This document shows positions 7,595-15,918 of a stretch of DNA of 64,000 bases, piece by piece. The translations under genes and the position numbers were made by a program. Below the pieces are notes generated by a model that was given only the letters and a program-made list of their open reading frames with translations, made no database searches and had not been told where the DNA came from. This DNA comes from Maricaulis sp048270095. Its GTDB lineage: Bacteria; Pseudomonadota; Alphaproteobacteria; Caulobacterales; Maricaulaceae. The stretch spans positions 1 to 64,000 of the forward strand of contig NZ_JBLWTL010000005.1 in assembly GCF_048270095.1 (NCBI RefSeq). The letters are read 5' to 3'. The first letter of the stretch is position 1, and each line of letters begins with the position of its first letter.

Positions 7595-9218
7595 AGATGG
7601 CCTCCTTGAACGCCTCGGCACCGGTGCGGCGCAGCGTGTCGATAAAAGTCTCACTGCCGCGTCGAGTTTGAAGATAGGTTTCAAGGATCCGCGCAATAGC
7701 CGCAGGCACATCGTCACCTGCCAGACCCTTGCCGACGATGCCGCCGATTGCCGCATCCTTGCCGAAGGCGCCGCCCAGCGTGATCTGGTAGTATTCCTCG
7801 CCGCGCTTATCGAGGCCGAGCACGCCGATATTGGCGACATGGTGATGCCCGCAGGCATTGATGCAGCCATCGACCTTGATTGTGACCTGGCCGGCCGCCT
7901 CGCTGAGCCCGGCGGCTTCGAGCTGCTTGCTGATCGCCTGGGCAATCGGTATGGAACGCGCCGTGGCGAGGCTGCAATAATCCATGCCGGGGCAGGAGAC
8001 GATATCGGTTGCCAGCCCGGCATTGGGTGTCGCCAGGCCAGCGGACTTGAGCGCCAGCCAGAGCGGGTGAAGATCTTCGTTCCGGACATGCGGCAACAGC
8101 AGATTTTGGTCCGGCGTGACGCGGATTTCGTCGAGGCCATAGCGCTGTGTCAGCCCGGCGATGATGTCGAGCTGGTCGGCGGTGGCATCGCCGGGCGTGC
8201 CGCCGATCGGTTTCAGCGAGATGACCGTGCTGGACAGGCCTTCAACCCGGTGGGCGCGGCGATTGCGCTTGAGCCAATGGCGAAAGCCCGGCTCGCCGGC
8301 CTCGGGCAGGGGGGCCGGATTGTCGATCGAGGGCGTGCCGAAGAAGCCGCGAATGCGGGCGATCTCTGCGTCGGGCAGCCGCAATTCACTCTCGCGAATG
8401 ACCTCGAATTCGTTTTCGACCTCGGCGATGAAGGCCTCGGCCCCGAGCGCCTCGACCAGGATCTTGATCCGCGCCTTGTACATATTATCGCGGCGGCCAT
8501 GCTGGTTATAGACGCGCAAGGCCGCGGTCAGATAGCTCAACAGGTCGCGCGGTTCCAGGAAGTCACGAGTCTTGACGGCCAGCCGCGGCGTGCGGCCCTG
8601 ACCACCACCAACCCAGACTTCAAACCCGGTCCGGCCGGTCTCATCGCGCACGATCTGCAGGCCGATATCATGGACGCGCAGACCGGCGCGGTCCTCGGCA
8701 GCGCCATTGACGGCGATCTTGAACTTGCGCGGCAGGAAGGTGAATTCCGGGTGCAGGCTCGACCATTGGCGGATGATCTCGGCCCAGGGGCGGCCATCCT
8801 CAATCTCGTCGGCGGCGGCACCGGAATAGGGGTCAGCCGTCGTGTTGCGAATGCAATTGCCCGAGGTCTGGATCGCATGCATCTCGACGGCGGCGAGTTC
8901 TTCCAGAATGGCGGGTACATCGGTCAGGGCCGGCCAGTTGAACTGGATATTGGTGCGCGTGGTGAAATGGCCATAGCCCCGATCATACTTGCGGGCGATA
9001 TGGGCCAGGGTGCGCAACTGCGCGCTATTGAGCGTGCCATAAGGAATGGCGACGCGCAGCATATAGGCGTGCAGCTGGAGATAGACGCCATTCATCAGCC
9101 GCAGCGGCTTGAACTCGTCCTCGCTCAGCCGGCCATCGAGACGGCGCTCGATCTGGTCGCGAAACTCCGCGATGCGTTCACGCACCAGGGTCGCGTCGTA
9201 TTCATCATAGCGATACAT
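7581..9218 (-). CDS. cysI: Sulfite reductase hemoprotein subunit
   Basis: Siroheme/4Fe-4S enzyme of 545 aa for six-electron reduction of sulfite to sulfide. Cluster and siroheme ligands are in SCPGMDYCSLATARS and DGCINACGHHH near residues 400-450; FTTRTNIQFNWP is the anion-binding N-terminal repeat, with its partner RVTPDQNLLLPHV later. There is no CysJ gene nearby, so electrons likely come from ferredoxin or a similar carrier rather than from a CysJ flavoprotein. Nitrite reductase is the main alternative for this fold, but the DUF2849, cysH and cysK neighbours fix the sulfur role. It overlaps DUF2849 upstream by one base and cysH downstream by 14. Confidence 0.92.
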   Translation of the reverse strand: MYRYDEYDATLVRERIAEFRDQIERRLDGRLSEDEFKPLRLMNGVYLQLHAYMLRVAIPYGTLNSAQLRTLAHIARKYDRGYGHFTTRTNIQFNWPALTDVPAILEELAAVEMHAIQTSGNCIRNTTADPYSGAAADEIEDGRPWAEIIRQWSSLHPEFTFLPRKFKIAVNGAAEDRAGLRVHDIGLQIVRDETGRTGFEVWVGGGQGRTPRLAVKTRDFLEPRDLLSYLTAALRVYNQHGRRDNMYKARIKILVEALGAEAFIAEVENEFEVIRESELRLPDAEIARIRGFFGTPSIDNPAPLPEAGEPGFRHWLKRNRRAHRVEGLSSTVISLKPIGGTPGDATADQLDIIAGLTQRYGLDEIRVTPDQNLLLPHVRNEDLHPLWLALKSAGLATPNAGLATDIVSCPGMDYCSLATARSIPIAQAISKQLEAAGLSEAAGQVTIKVDGCINACGHHHVANIGVLGLDKRGEEYYQITLGGAFGKDAAIGGIVGKGLAGDDVPAAIARILETYLQTRRGSETFIDTLRRTGAEAFKEAIYVGQ

Positions 9219-9511
9219 CAGGCGGCCCGATCATTGAGTGCGGGTGCGATCTGGCGGGTCGTGCCCGATGTCGGCCCGTCAATGCGGATGCCTTCGCGGC
9301 GCCATTTCTGGCCGGCGGGGGCATGCTCGCCCAGCTCGATCAGATAGGGGCCGACGGCAATGGCGGATTCGCGCCCGGCCAGGGCGAGCCCCGCCTCGGC
9401 CTCGTCCTCGGTGAGGGGGTGGGCGTCCTCGAACCGGGTCGACCATTGAGCGGCAGCGGTGCGATAGATGACGCGGCCATCGGTGAGGCGATTGGCGGTG
9501 ATGGCTTTCAT
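9218..9511 (-). CDS. DUF2849 domain protein of the sulfite reductase operon
   Basis: Small 97-aa protein beginning MKAITANRLTDGRVIY, a pattern typical of the DUF2849 family that sits between cysG and cysI in many alphaproteobacteria. It has no signal peptide, membrane segment or metal motif that I can see. The start overlaps the cysG stop by 4 bp and its stop overlaps the cysI ATG, so it is locked into the operon. The biochemical role is not known; a part in sulfite reductase assembly or function is inferred from position only. Confidence 0.82.
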   Translation of the reverse strand: MKAITANRLTDGRVIYRTAAAQWSTRFEDAHPLTEDEAEAGLALAGRESAIAVGPYLIELGEHAPAGQKWRREGIRIDGPTSGTTRQIAPALNDRAA

Positions 9512-10920
9512 GCGAATTGCTCCTGGCGCTGGGGCAGGCGGGCGGAGAAGGCCGCCGTCTCGCCGATAATGATGATGGTTGGGCCATTGATGTTTTCGCG
9601 CACCACCAGGTCAGCCAGGCTGGCCAGCGTGCCGGTGAAACGCCGTTCGCCATCGCTCGATCCGTTCTCGATCAGGGCAATCGGTGTTTGTGGCGCGCGG
9701 CCATGGGCGAGCATTTTGGCCTGGATCTCAGGCGCCGCACCGACGCCCATATAGAAAACTGCCGTGCTGTTGGGCGCGGAGAGGGCGCGATAATCGGCGT
9801 CTGGCCCGTCCTGTTTGACGACGCCGGAGGCGAAGGTGACCGACTGGGCATGATCGCGATGCGTCAGGGGAATGCCCGCGGACGCGGCGCAGGCCATGGC
9901 GGCCGTGATGCCGGGCGTGACCTGGACTTCGATCCCGGCGGCGCGCACGGCTTCCAGTTCTTCGCCGCCGCGACCGAAGATGAACGGGTCGCCGCCCTTG
10001 AGACGCACCACGCGCAGGCCCTGGGAGGCCTGCTCGATCAGGATTTCGGCTATTGAGTCCTGCGGCACCGGGTGGTGACCCTTGGTCTTGCCAACATCGA
10101 TACGGATCGCGTCGCGGCGGGCCAGATCGAGCACGCCGGCGCTGACGAGACGGTCATGCACAATCACGTCGGCCTCGCGCAGCAGACGTGCCGCCTTCAG
10201 GGTCAATAGATCGGGATCGCCGGGGCCTGCACCGACCAGATGCACGATGCCCGTGGCCGGCTCGGCCTTGCCATTGAGGGCGCGCAGCATTTCGCGGCGG
10301 GCACCGGCCTTGTCGCCGGAAAGAGCCAGATCGCGGGCCTTGCCGCGCAGGGCGCTCTCCCAGAAGGCGCGGCGGTCATCGAAGCGCCTGATGACTGACT
10401 TCACCGTGCCGCGCAGCTCGCGGGCCAGGTCGGCGAGCACGCCGATGCGGGCCGGAACCAGGGTCTCGATGGCGGCGCGGATATCGACTGAGAGGACCGG
10501 TGCGGCGCCGCCCGAAGCGATAGAGATCACGATGCCGTCGCGGTCGACAATCGCCGGAGTCTGGAAATCAGAGGCGGCGGGGGAATCGACGATATTGACC
10601 AGCACGCCCAATTCGCGGGCAGTGGCGGCCAGGTCGGCAATCGCCGCATCCTCGCCGCCGGCAATGAAAAGCAACATCGCGCCATGAAGGTCAGACCGGA
10701 TCGGCTCCCGGTCTATAACCGTTGCATACTGGGCAATATCCGCAGGTACAGGATCGGCCCCATGGCCGGTGAACCACTTCAACCGGGCGGGGGAGGTTGC
10801 GAAGAGGCGTGCCTTGGCTTGCGCCATCGGGCCATGGCCCGTGACAATCACCGTTCGACCGTCCAAGGGCATGGAGGCTGGGAAAACACGCATCTGACAA
10901 ATCCAATCCTGCGCCTTCAT
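9508..10920 (-). CDS. cysG: Siroheme synthase (uroporphyrinogen-III C-methyltransferase / precorrin-2 dehydrogenase / ferrochelatase)
   Basis: Multifunctional enzyme of up to 470 aa that makes the siroheme used by CysI. The N-terminal dehydrogenase/chelatase half (about 1-210) has GRTVIVTGHGPMAQAKA and an IASGGAAPVLSVDIR stretch. The C-terminal SAM methylase half (about 215-460) has VHLVGAGPGDPDLLTLKA, VRLKGGDPFIFGRGGEE and VTPGITAA. The NAD loop is TGHGPMAQ rather than the usual GxGxxA, which could affect the dehydrogenase step. An ATG at 10893 (MRVFPASM) would give 461 aa and is nearly as good a start. It heads the sulfate assimilation operon; the divergent LysR gene begins less than 100 bases away. 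Confidence 0.9.
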   Translation of the reverse strand: MKAQDWICQMRVFPASMPLDGRTVIVTGHGPMAQAKARLFATSPARLKWFTGHGADPVPADIAQYATVIDREPIRSDLHGAMLLFIAGGEDAAIADLAATARELGVLVNIVDSPAASDFQTPAIVDRDGIVISIASGGAAPVLSVDIRAAIETLVPARIGVLADLARELRGTVKSVIRRFDDRRAFWESALRGKARDLALSGDKAGARREMLRALNGKAEPATGIVHLVGAGPGDPDLLTLKAARLLREADVIVHDRLVSAGVLDLARRDAIRIDVGKTKGHHPVPQDSIAEILIEQASQGLRVVRLKGGDPFIFGRGGEELEAVRAAGIEVQVTPGITAAMACAASAGIPLTHRDHAQSVTFASGVVKQDGPDADYRALSAPNSTAVFYMGVGAAPEIQAKMLAHGRAPQTPIALIENGSSDGERRFTGTLASLADLVVRENINGPTIIIIGETAAFSARLPQRQEQFA

Positions 10921-11008
10921 GGCGCGACACCTGCAATATTTCTATTGGGTGGGCTGAATTCAAACGATGATAATTGCCATTTCAGGTTAGAAAAACTAAA
11001 CAGTGATC

Positions 11009-11944
11009 ATGGCCCAGACCTCTCGCCTTCCCCCGCTCAATGCCCTGCGCGCCTTCGAGGCCGCCGCCCGGCTTGAAAGCTTCTCGCGGGCGGCCGACGA
11101 ACTGGCCGTCACCCCCGGTGCGATCAGCCAGCAGATCCGCTTGCTGGAGGACCATGTCGGCACGCCGCTCTTCACCCGTCAGGGACGCGGCCTGGCCCTC
11201 ACCGAGGCCGGCCGCGCCGCCGCCAATACGGCCAGCGATGCCTTCGACATGCTCGAGCGCGCCGTCTCCCTGATGCGGCGTCCGACGATGAAACGCTCCC
11301 TGACCGTCTCGGTCTCGCCCTCTTTCGCCGGCAAATGGCTCGCCCCGCGCCTGCACCGTTTCCAGGACGCGCACCCGGGCATCGAGGTCTGGATTTCAGC
11401 GGCCAGCGAGAAGGTCGACCTTGCCGCCGGCGCGGCCGATCTGGCGATCCGCTATGGCCCGGGCGGGGATATGACATTGAATGAGGAGCGCCTCCTGACC
11501 GAGGAAGTCCTGCCCGTTTGCTCGCCCGACCTGCTCCAGGACGGCAAACCGCTGGTGCGTCCGCGCGATCTGGCCGGCCATACCCTGCTCCACGACGCCT
11601 CACCGGAAAGCGATGTCGACGGCGCCGACTGGGCCTCCTGGCTTAAGGCCCGCCGCGTGCGCGGCGTCGATGTCTCCGGCGGGGTGCGTTTCAACCAGTC
11701 CGCGCTGGTGATTGACAGCGCGGTGGCCGGCCGCGGCGTCGCGCTCGCCAAGCGCACCCTGGTCCAGAATGATCTCGCGGCGGGAAGATTGGTCGCCCTC
11801 TTCTCCGACGGCGCCTCACCGGTCCGCTCGGCCTATCAGGTCGTGACAGCGAAGAACCGCCCGCTCAGCCCCGACGCGCAGAGCTTCATCGCCTGGCTGA
11901 AAGCCGAGGCGCGGCATCACGAGCATTCGGTGGATGAGTTGTGA
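11009..11944 (+). CDS. LysR-family transcriptional regulator (GcvA-like)
   Basis: LysR regulator of 311 aa. The N-terminal winged HTH is clear (PLNALRAFEAAARLESFSRAA..TPGAISQQIRLLEDHVG..LFTRQGRGLALTEAG), followed by a substrate-binding domain with the GcvA-type segment KWLAPRLHRFQDAHPGIEVW. ATG at 11009 is preferred over a GTG at 11003. It is divergent from cysG with an 88-bp AT-richer gap, so it may control the cys operon and itself. By family resemblance it is GcvA-like rather than CysB-like, so the cys link rests on position alone. Confidence 0.85.
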   Translation: MAQTSRLPPLNALRAFEAAARLESFSRAADELAVTPGAISQQIRLLEDHVGTPLFTRQGRGLALTEAGRAAANTASDAFDMLERAVSLMRRPTMKRSLTVSVSPSFAGKWLAPRLHRFQDAHPGIEVWISAASEKVDLAAGAADLAIRYGPGGDMTLNEERLLTEEVLPVCSPDLLQDGKPLVRPRDLAGHTLLHDASPESDVDGADWASWLKARRVRGVDVSGGVRFNQSALVIDSAVAGRGVALAKRTLVQNDLAAGRLVALFSDGASPVRSAYQVVTAKNRPLSPDAQSFIAWLKAEARHHEHSVDEL

Positions 11945-12187
11945 GTTGGGGCAGGAGTATTCACTGTCAGTCCCCAGGTAGGGCACCCCTTTACCGGCGA
12001 CGCGTATTCGAGGTGCTTGCCCCTCGAAGATTGAGCCCCTGGGTTGGCATAAATTGTACCTGTCCGGAGCATATCCGGACTACATCCGTCCGTGAGTGCT
12101 GGAAATGGGAAAATTCTCAACTGTTCCCGGCTTGATTGCATGAGGTTCGCCGATAAATTCGACCCCGACGTAAATATTGAGGCCCAT

Positions 12188-13012
12188 GTGAGCAAGCTCC
12201 GTACAATTTTCAGCTCAAGCATACTGGCAATAACTGCTTGCTCTGTGTCGCAAGGCCAAACTCGGGCCGCCTGGCCTGAGACGGGCCTGTACTATGTAGA
12301 GACAGATTTGGTATTCGAGGCGCTTGACGAGCCCCTGACGAGTGGTTTTGCCGCGTACGGTGCGCCTATCCTGACCCGCTATGCCCACCCCGTCTCAACC
12401 GTGGTGTTGAGCTTGGATGTCGAGGATGAGGGCGGGATTGCCCGGGTGGGCGCGGGCATGGTGCTGCTGCAATCAAGCGGCGGTGGGGTCCCTGGGATCG
12501 TCTATTGCGGGCGTGCGCTCCAGAACGCGCCATCGGGCGTAGCCCTCCATGGGTGCCTCGTGGATAGTGACGCCGATGGATATTTTGACCATCGAATGGG
12601 GCGAGCATCACCGATTGCGCCTCCCGGGCCGCTGGTTGTCGCCGCAGCGTCACCAGTGCCACTCAACGAGCCGGTCCCGTACGTGATTAGTCATGACGTT
12701 GATCAATACCGCTTCGGCTTTGAGCTGTTTAACGCCGATGGCAGCTTTCCTTCCGTCGAGCACCCCGAGGAAGTCATAGTCCGGATGCGGCACTTTGACG
12801 GCGCAATAAATCGTGGTGCCGAAGGGCAGGGTATCCAAATTCTGCCAGAAGACGCAGGGACGACATACAATCTTTGGGGCGTCTGCCTCCGCGTTATCGA
12901 AATCAAGAACCAACAGATCCACTACGAACTTCTGTCGGTCGATGACGACGTGTTGAGCTGGGCAGAGCGATCTATCATCGATTGGAATTCGGCGTTCAAA
13001 TGCCGGAACTAG
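12188..13012 (+). CDS. Putative lipoprotein of unknown function
   Basis: No family recognised. From a GTG at 12188 the protein begins VSKLRTIFSSSILAITAC, a signal peptide with a plausible lipobox (ITAC), giving 274 aa. In-frame ATGs at 12092 and 12140 would bury this signal, so the GTG is preferred. The mature part is rich in beta-type segments and acidic residues; DSDADGYFD resembles a calcium-binding EF-hand loop. Base composition is lower in GC than the flanking operons. It stands alone between the LysR gene and a frameshifted VOC gene, with 240 bases of gene-free sequence before it that includes the inverted repeat GTCCGGA/TCCGGAC (12062-12080). Confidence 0.55.
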   Translation: MSKLRTIFSSSILAITACSVSQGQTRAAWPETGLYYVETDLVFEALDEPLTSGFAAYGAPILTRYAHPVSTVVLSLDVEDEGGIARVGAGMVLLQSSGGGVPGIVYCGRALQNAPSGVALHGCLVDSDADGYFDHRMGRASPIAPPGPLVVAAASPVPLNEPVPYVISHDVDQYRFGFELFNADGSFPSVEHPEEVIVRMRHFDGAINRGAEGQGIQILPEDAGTTYNLWGVCLRVIEIKNQQIHYELLSVDDDVLSWAERSIIDWNSAFKCRN

Positions 13013-13270
13013 CCAGCGTGGTGTCACTCCAACAGGCGGACAGGCTTGATGTCCCGCGGCGACTGACAATGAGCGAGGGAGCCTGTCCTTGATCCCGTAT
13101 CCATCATCCCGGGGGCGCACCAATTCCGCTCGCCCCTTTACACCATCCAGGCATGGTCTCGGGCCAGGTTGAGGCCCCAGGGACCCGCCTCCTCACGCGG
13201 GCCTGTGTAGCCGCAGCTCTGGCTCGGCACTGCCCGTTCGATTAGCCTGCGCCAGGATCGGGAAAGCAAG

Positions 13271-13639
13271 ATGATCGGTTACCTAACCCTCGGCACCAAT
13301 CGCTATGATGAGGCGGCGGTCTTTTATGATGCCTTACTGGCGGAGATTGGCGCGAAGCGTCTGATGAGGGGGATGGCTTCATCGCCTGGGGCACCGGCAT
13401 GGGCGCGCCGGCGATCTCGATCATCAAGCCGAATGATAGCCAGCCGGCGACAGCAGGTAATGGCTCGATGGTGGCCATGCCGCTCGACGCCCATGACAAG
13501 GTCGACGCGCTGCACGCACGGGCGCTGGCGCTCGGTGGTAGCAATGAGGGTGATCCCGGTCTGCGCGGCGGCTCCTTCTACGCGGCCTATTTCCGCGATC
13601 TCGACGGCAATAAATTCGCCCTCTACTGCACGGGGTTAA
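13271..13639 (+). pseudogene. VOC (glyoxalase-like) protein gene with frameshifts
   Basis: The frame from 13271 encodes a normal VOC start (MIGYLTLGTNRYDEAAVFYD..AKRLM). Continuity is then lost at a G run near 13365-13370, and the conserved remainder (GMGAPAISIIKP, GGSFYAAYFRDLDGNKFALYC) is read in the next frame, consistent with one missing base. To end at the TAA at 13637 a second, opposite shift is needed near CGGGG at 13631; otherwise the reading runs on into the antisense of the neighbouring amidotransferase gene. VOC proteins of this type are about 120 aa, which fits 13271-13639. It is either a recent pseudogene or two homopolymer sequencing errors. Confidence 0.75.
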
Positions 13640-13642
13640 GGG

Positions 13643-14350
13643 CTAGCCAGGCTGGCGGCACCGACCCACGAAATAGCGAAACAGCGATCTTGCGGCGCGG
13701 TCATGCAGCAGGAGTTCGGGGTGGTATTGCACGCCCATGCGCAGGGCGGGCGCGTCGGCCTCGATGGCCTGGATGCCTTCGCTGGCGCGTTCATGCGCGA
13801 CGACGGTGAAGCCGGGGGCCGGATTGCGGACGGCCTGGCGGTGCAGGCTGTTGACCTCAAGCTCTGTGGCGCCGGTAGCGGCTTCGAGATGTGAGCCGGG
13901 TTTGATGCGGATCGGCTTGCGGAAAATCATGTATTCGATGGCGGTGGTGGGCCAGGTTGCGATCAGGTCCGGGTCGAGGGTCTGGTGCAAATCCCCACCG
14001 GCATGGACGTTGAGCATCTGCAGGCCGCGGCAAATGCCGAAGGCCGGCACGCCGGCATGGTCGGCCCAGTCCATCCAGGAAAACTCCAGATGGTCGCGGT
14101 CATGATCGAACTCCGATTCAAGGCTCTCATCGCCGTCATAGCGGGTCGGGTGGATATCGAGCCCGCCGCTGAGCAACAGGCCGTCGGGCCGCTCGCCATG
14201 CCAGTCCTCGAACGGTGCCGTGATCCGGGTCGAGCGGCCGCCGCCGAGAAAGATCGCCAGACGCAATAGCCAGGCGACGCCGTGATCGCCGCGCGTGGCG
14301 GCGGTGAAGCCGATCAGCGGCTTTCGCGAGCGCGCCCGGCCGTCGCTCAT
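13643..14350 (-). CDS. Class I glutamine amidotransferase-like protein (peptidase C26 / PuuD-like)
   Basis: A 235-aa class I amidotransferase/gamma-glutamyl hydrolase fold. The nucleophile elbow is GICRGLQMLNVHAGGDLHQ with the catalytic Cys, and the His-Glu pair is in MGVQYHPELL; LLLSGGLDIHP is the usual oxyanion-side loop. PuuD-family enzymes cleave gamma-glutamyl amides or peptides. It lies directly downstream of an ATP-grasp gene with which it overlaps by one base, so the two are co-translated. That pairing suggests the hydrolase acts on, or supplies ammonia for, the product of the ligase. Its substrate is unknown. Confidence 0.8.
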   Translation of the reverse strand: MSDGRARSRKPLIGFTAATRGDHGVAWLLRLAIFLGGGRSTRITAPFEDWHGERPDGLLLSGGLDIHPTRYDGDESLESEFDHDRDHLEFSWMDWADHAGVPAFGICRGLQMLNVHAGGDLHQTLDPDLIATWPTTAIEYMIFRKPIRIKPGSHLEAATGATELEVNSLHRQAVRNPAPGFTVVAHERASEGIQAIEADAPALRMGVQYHPELLLHDRAARSLFRYFVGRCRQPG

Positions 14351-15630
14351 TATTTGACCTCGGCCGGCAGGCGGCCATGGCGCAGGAGGTGGGAGAGGAT
14401 GAAGAGCGTGCCCAGGGCGACGCTGCCAGCTTCACCGGCGCGGATGTCGGCCTGGGCGTGCTTGCCGCGCTCACCGCGCTCCAGTGCGGCGTGGATATCG
14501 TCCTTCAGGGTCTCGAAATCGGTCATGTTTTCCCAGAGCTCGCCGATCCGGGCATGCAGCTTGGTGTCGGAGCGCGTCATGGCGTGCCAGCTCTCCTCGA
14601 TCTGGGCGAAATACTCGGCCTCATCCAGGCTGGTCCCTGTGAGACCGGCCAGCCAGACGAGGGGGAGTTTGGAGCGATAGCCGATTTGCGGCTTGCCGGG
14701 CTCGGGCAGGGGCTCGCCGAGTGTTTGCAGGGCGAGCAGGAGCGGGTAGTCGATCCCGGAATGGACCGAATGGGTGATGCCCGCCCAGAGGCGCGGATTG
14801 ATCTCGATCAGCTCCGGTGCGTGATCGTCTTCCCCGGTCCAGCGGAAATCGGCCTGCAGTGTGCCGGTCCAGCCGGAGCATTCGACGAGGCGCTGCATTG
14901 CGGCCTCGAACGGGGTGGCGAGCACGGTTTCGCGCAGGGCACCGGCGCCATTATGCGGCGGGTATTGCTCCAGATTGCGATAGGCGGAGAGGGCGAAGAC
15001 ACGTTTCCCGTCGGCCATCGCGGTGACGCAGTAATCCTCGCCGGGCACGAGGGATTGCAGCAATTGCGTACCGGTGCGGTGGGTCAGTTCGTGTTCGAGG
15101 GCCTTGGCCGTTTCCACCATCAACACGCCGCGTCCGCCATTGCCCTGCGCCGGCTTGATGATCAGCGGCGGGGTGTTGCGGAAATCGCGTTCGCCGGGCT
15201 GGATCGGGGCTTCGAACACATCGGTGACCGGTGCCGGCACGTCCCAGGTCTCGAGCGAATGCGCCAGCCGGTCCTTGGGGTCGACCTGGTCGATCGCTTC
15301 GGCCGGCGAGGCCGCGATGACGACACCGTCGGCAAAGCGGTCGCGATTCTGGGCCAGCAGCGATGCGTCCTCAAAGACCGGCATGATCAGGACCGGGCCT
15401 TCATCGATAAATTCCCGGCTCAGTTTCGCCAGCGCCTCGACATACGCCTCCGGAGCCTCACCCGGATCCGGCACGCGGCGGATATCGTCGCAGAGTTTGG
15501 AAAAGCCCAGCACCGTCCATTCGACACTGTCGACGCCGATCAGCTTGCCGGCGATGGGCCGCAGCGACTGGCCAACGGTCAGCGCCATCAGGGAGCGGGC
15601 ATAGGTGAGGATGATGGTCGGTTTCGACAT
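14350..15630 (-). CDS. ATP-grasp ligase of unknown substrate
   Basis: A 426-aa protein with an ATP-grasp domain in the middle: PPLIIKPAQGNGGRGVLMVET (ATP-binding lysine and glycine loop), LVPGEDYCVTAMADGKRV, TGTLQADFRW and the metal-binding PELIEINPRLWAG. The N-terminal 110 residues resemble a pre-ATP-grasp Rossmann-like domain. The family is close to carbamoyl-phosphate-synthase-like ATP-grasp proteins that ligate carboxylates to amines. It is the first gene of a two-gene operon with a PuuD-like amidotransferase, with overlapping stop and start. No other biosynthetic genes flank it. The product is not predictable from sequence; a gamma-glutamyl or peptide-like amide is one option. Confidence 0.8.
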   Translation of the reverse strand: MSKPTIILTYARSLMALTVGQSLRPIAGKLIGVDSVEWTVLGFSKLCDDIRRVPDPGEAPEAYVEALAKLSREFIDEGPVLIMPVFEDASLLAQNRDRFADGVVIAASPAEAIDQVDPKDRLAHSLETWDVPAPVTDVFEAPIQPGERDFRNTPPLIIKPAQGNGGRGVLMVETAKALEHELTHRTGTQLLQSLVPGEDYCVTAMADGKRVFALSAYRNLEQYPPHNGAGALRETVLATPFEAAMQRLVECSGWTGTLQADFRWTGEDDHAPELIEINPRLWAGITHSVHSGIDYPLLLALQTLGEPLPEPGKPQIGYRSKLPLVWLAGLTGTSLDEAEYFAQIEESWHAMTRSDTKLHARIGELWENMTDFETLKDDIHAALERGERGKHAQADIRAGEAGSVALGTLFILSHLLRHGRLPAEVK

Positions 15631-15918
15631 GCGGGGCCCTTATGTATGTCCGGGTGACGCGGAAAACTAACATGGATTCGGCTGGCGAAAAGAGGAGCGC
15701 GTCCGGCCATTTCCGCCTTGTGTCGCCACCCGTCCGGCGGGCTCGTGCGTGCGAACGCGTCGCAGCCGCATACATACTGCGCGTTGCAGGGCTGTTTTCG
15801 GGCGAAACTGCTTGACCCCAATAGCTAAGACAATGTGAGAATGTCTCCCAATAAGGGGCGGATGCCAGACATCGGGCCTCAGTCATGAACGGGGCAATGC
15901 CCCGGGGGGAAGCTCGCA

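Noticed and set aside
7392..9347. 651-aa open frame on the plus strand
   Set aside because: Antisense of cysI, whose cluster motifs and length are complete.
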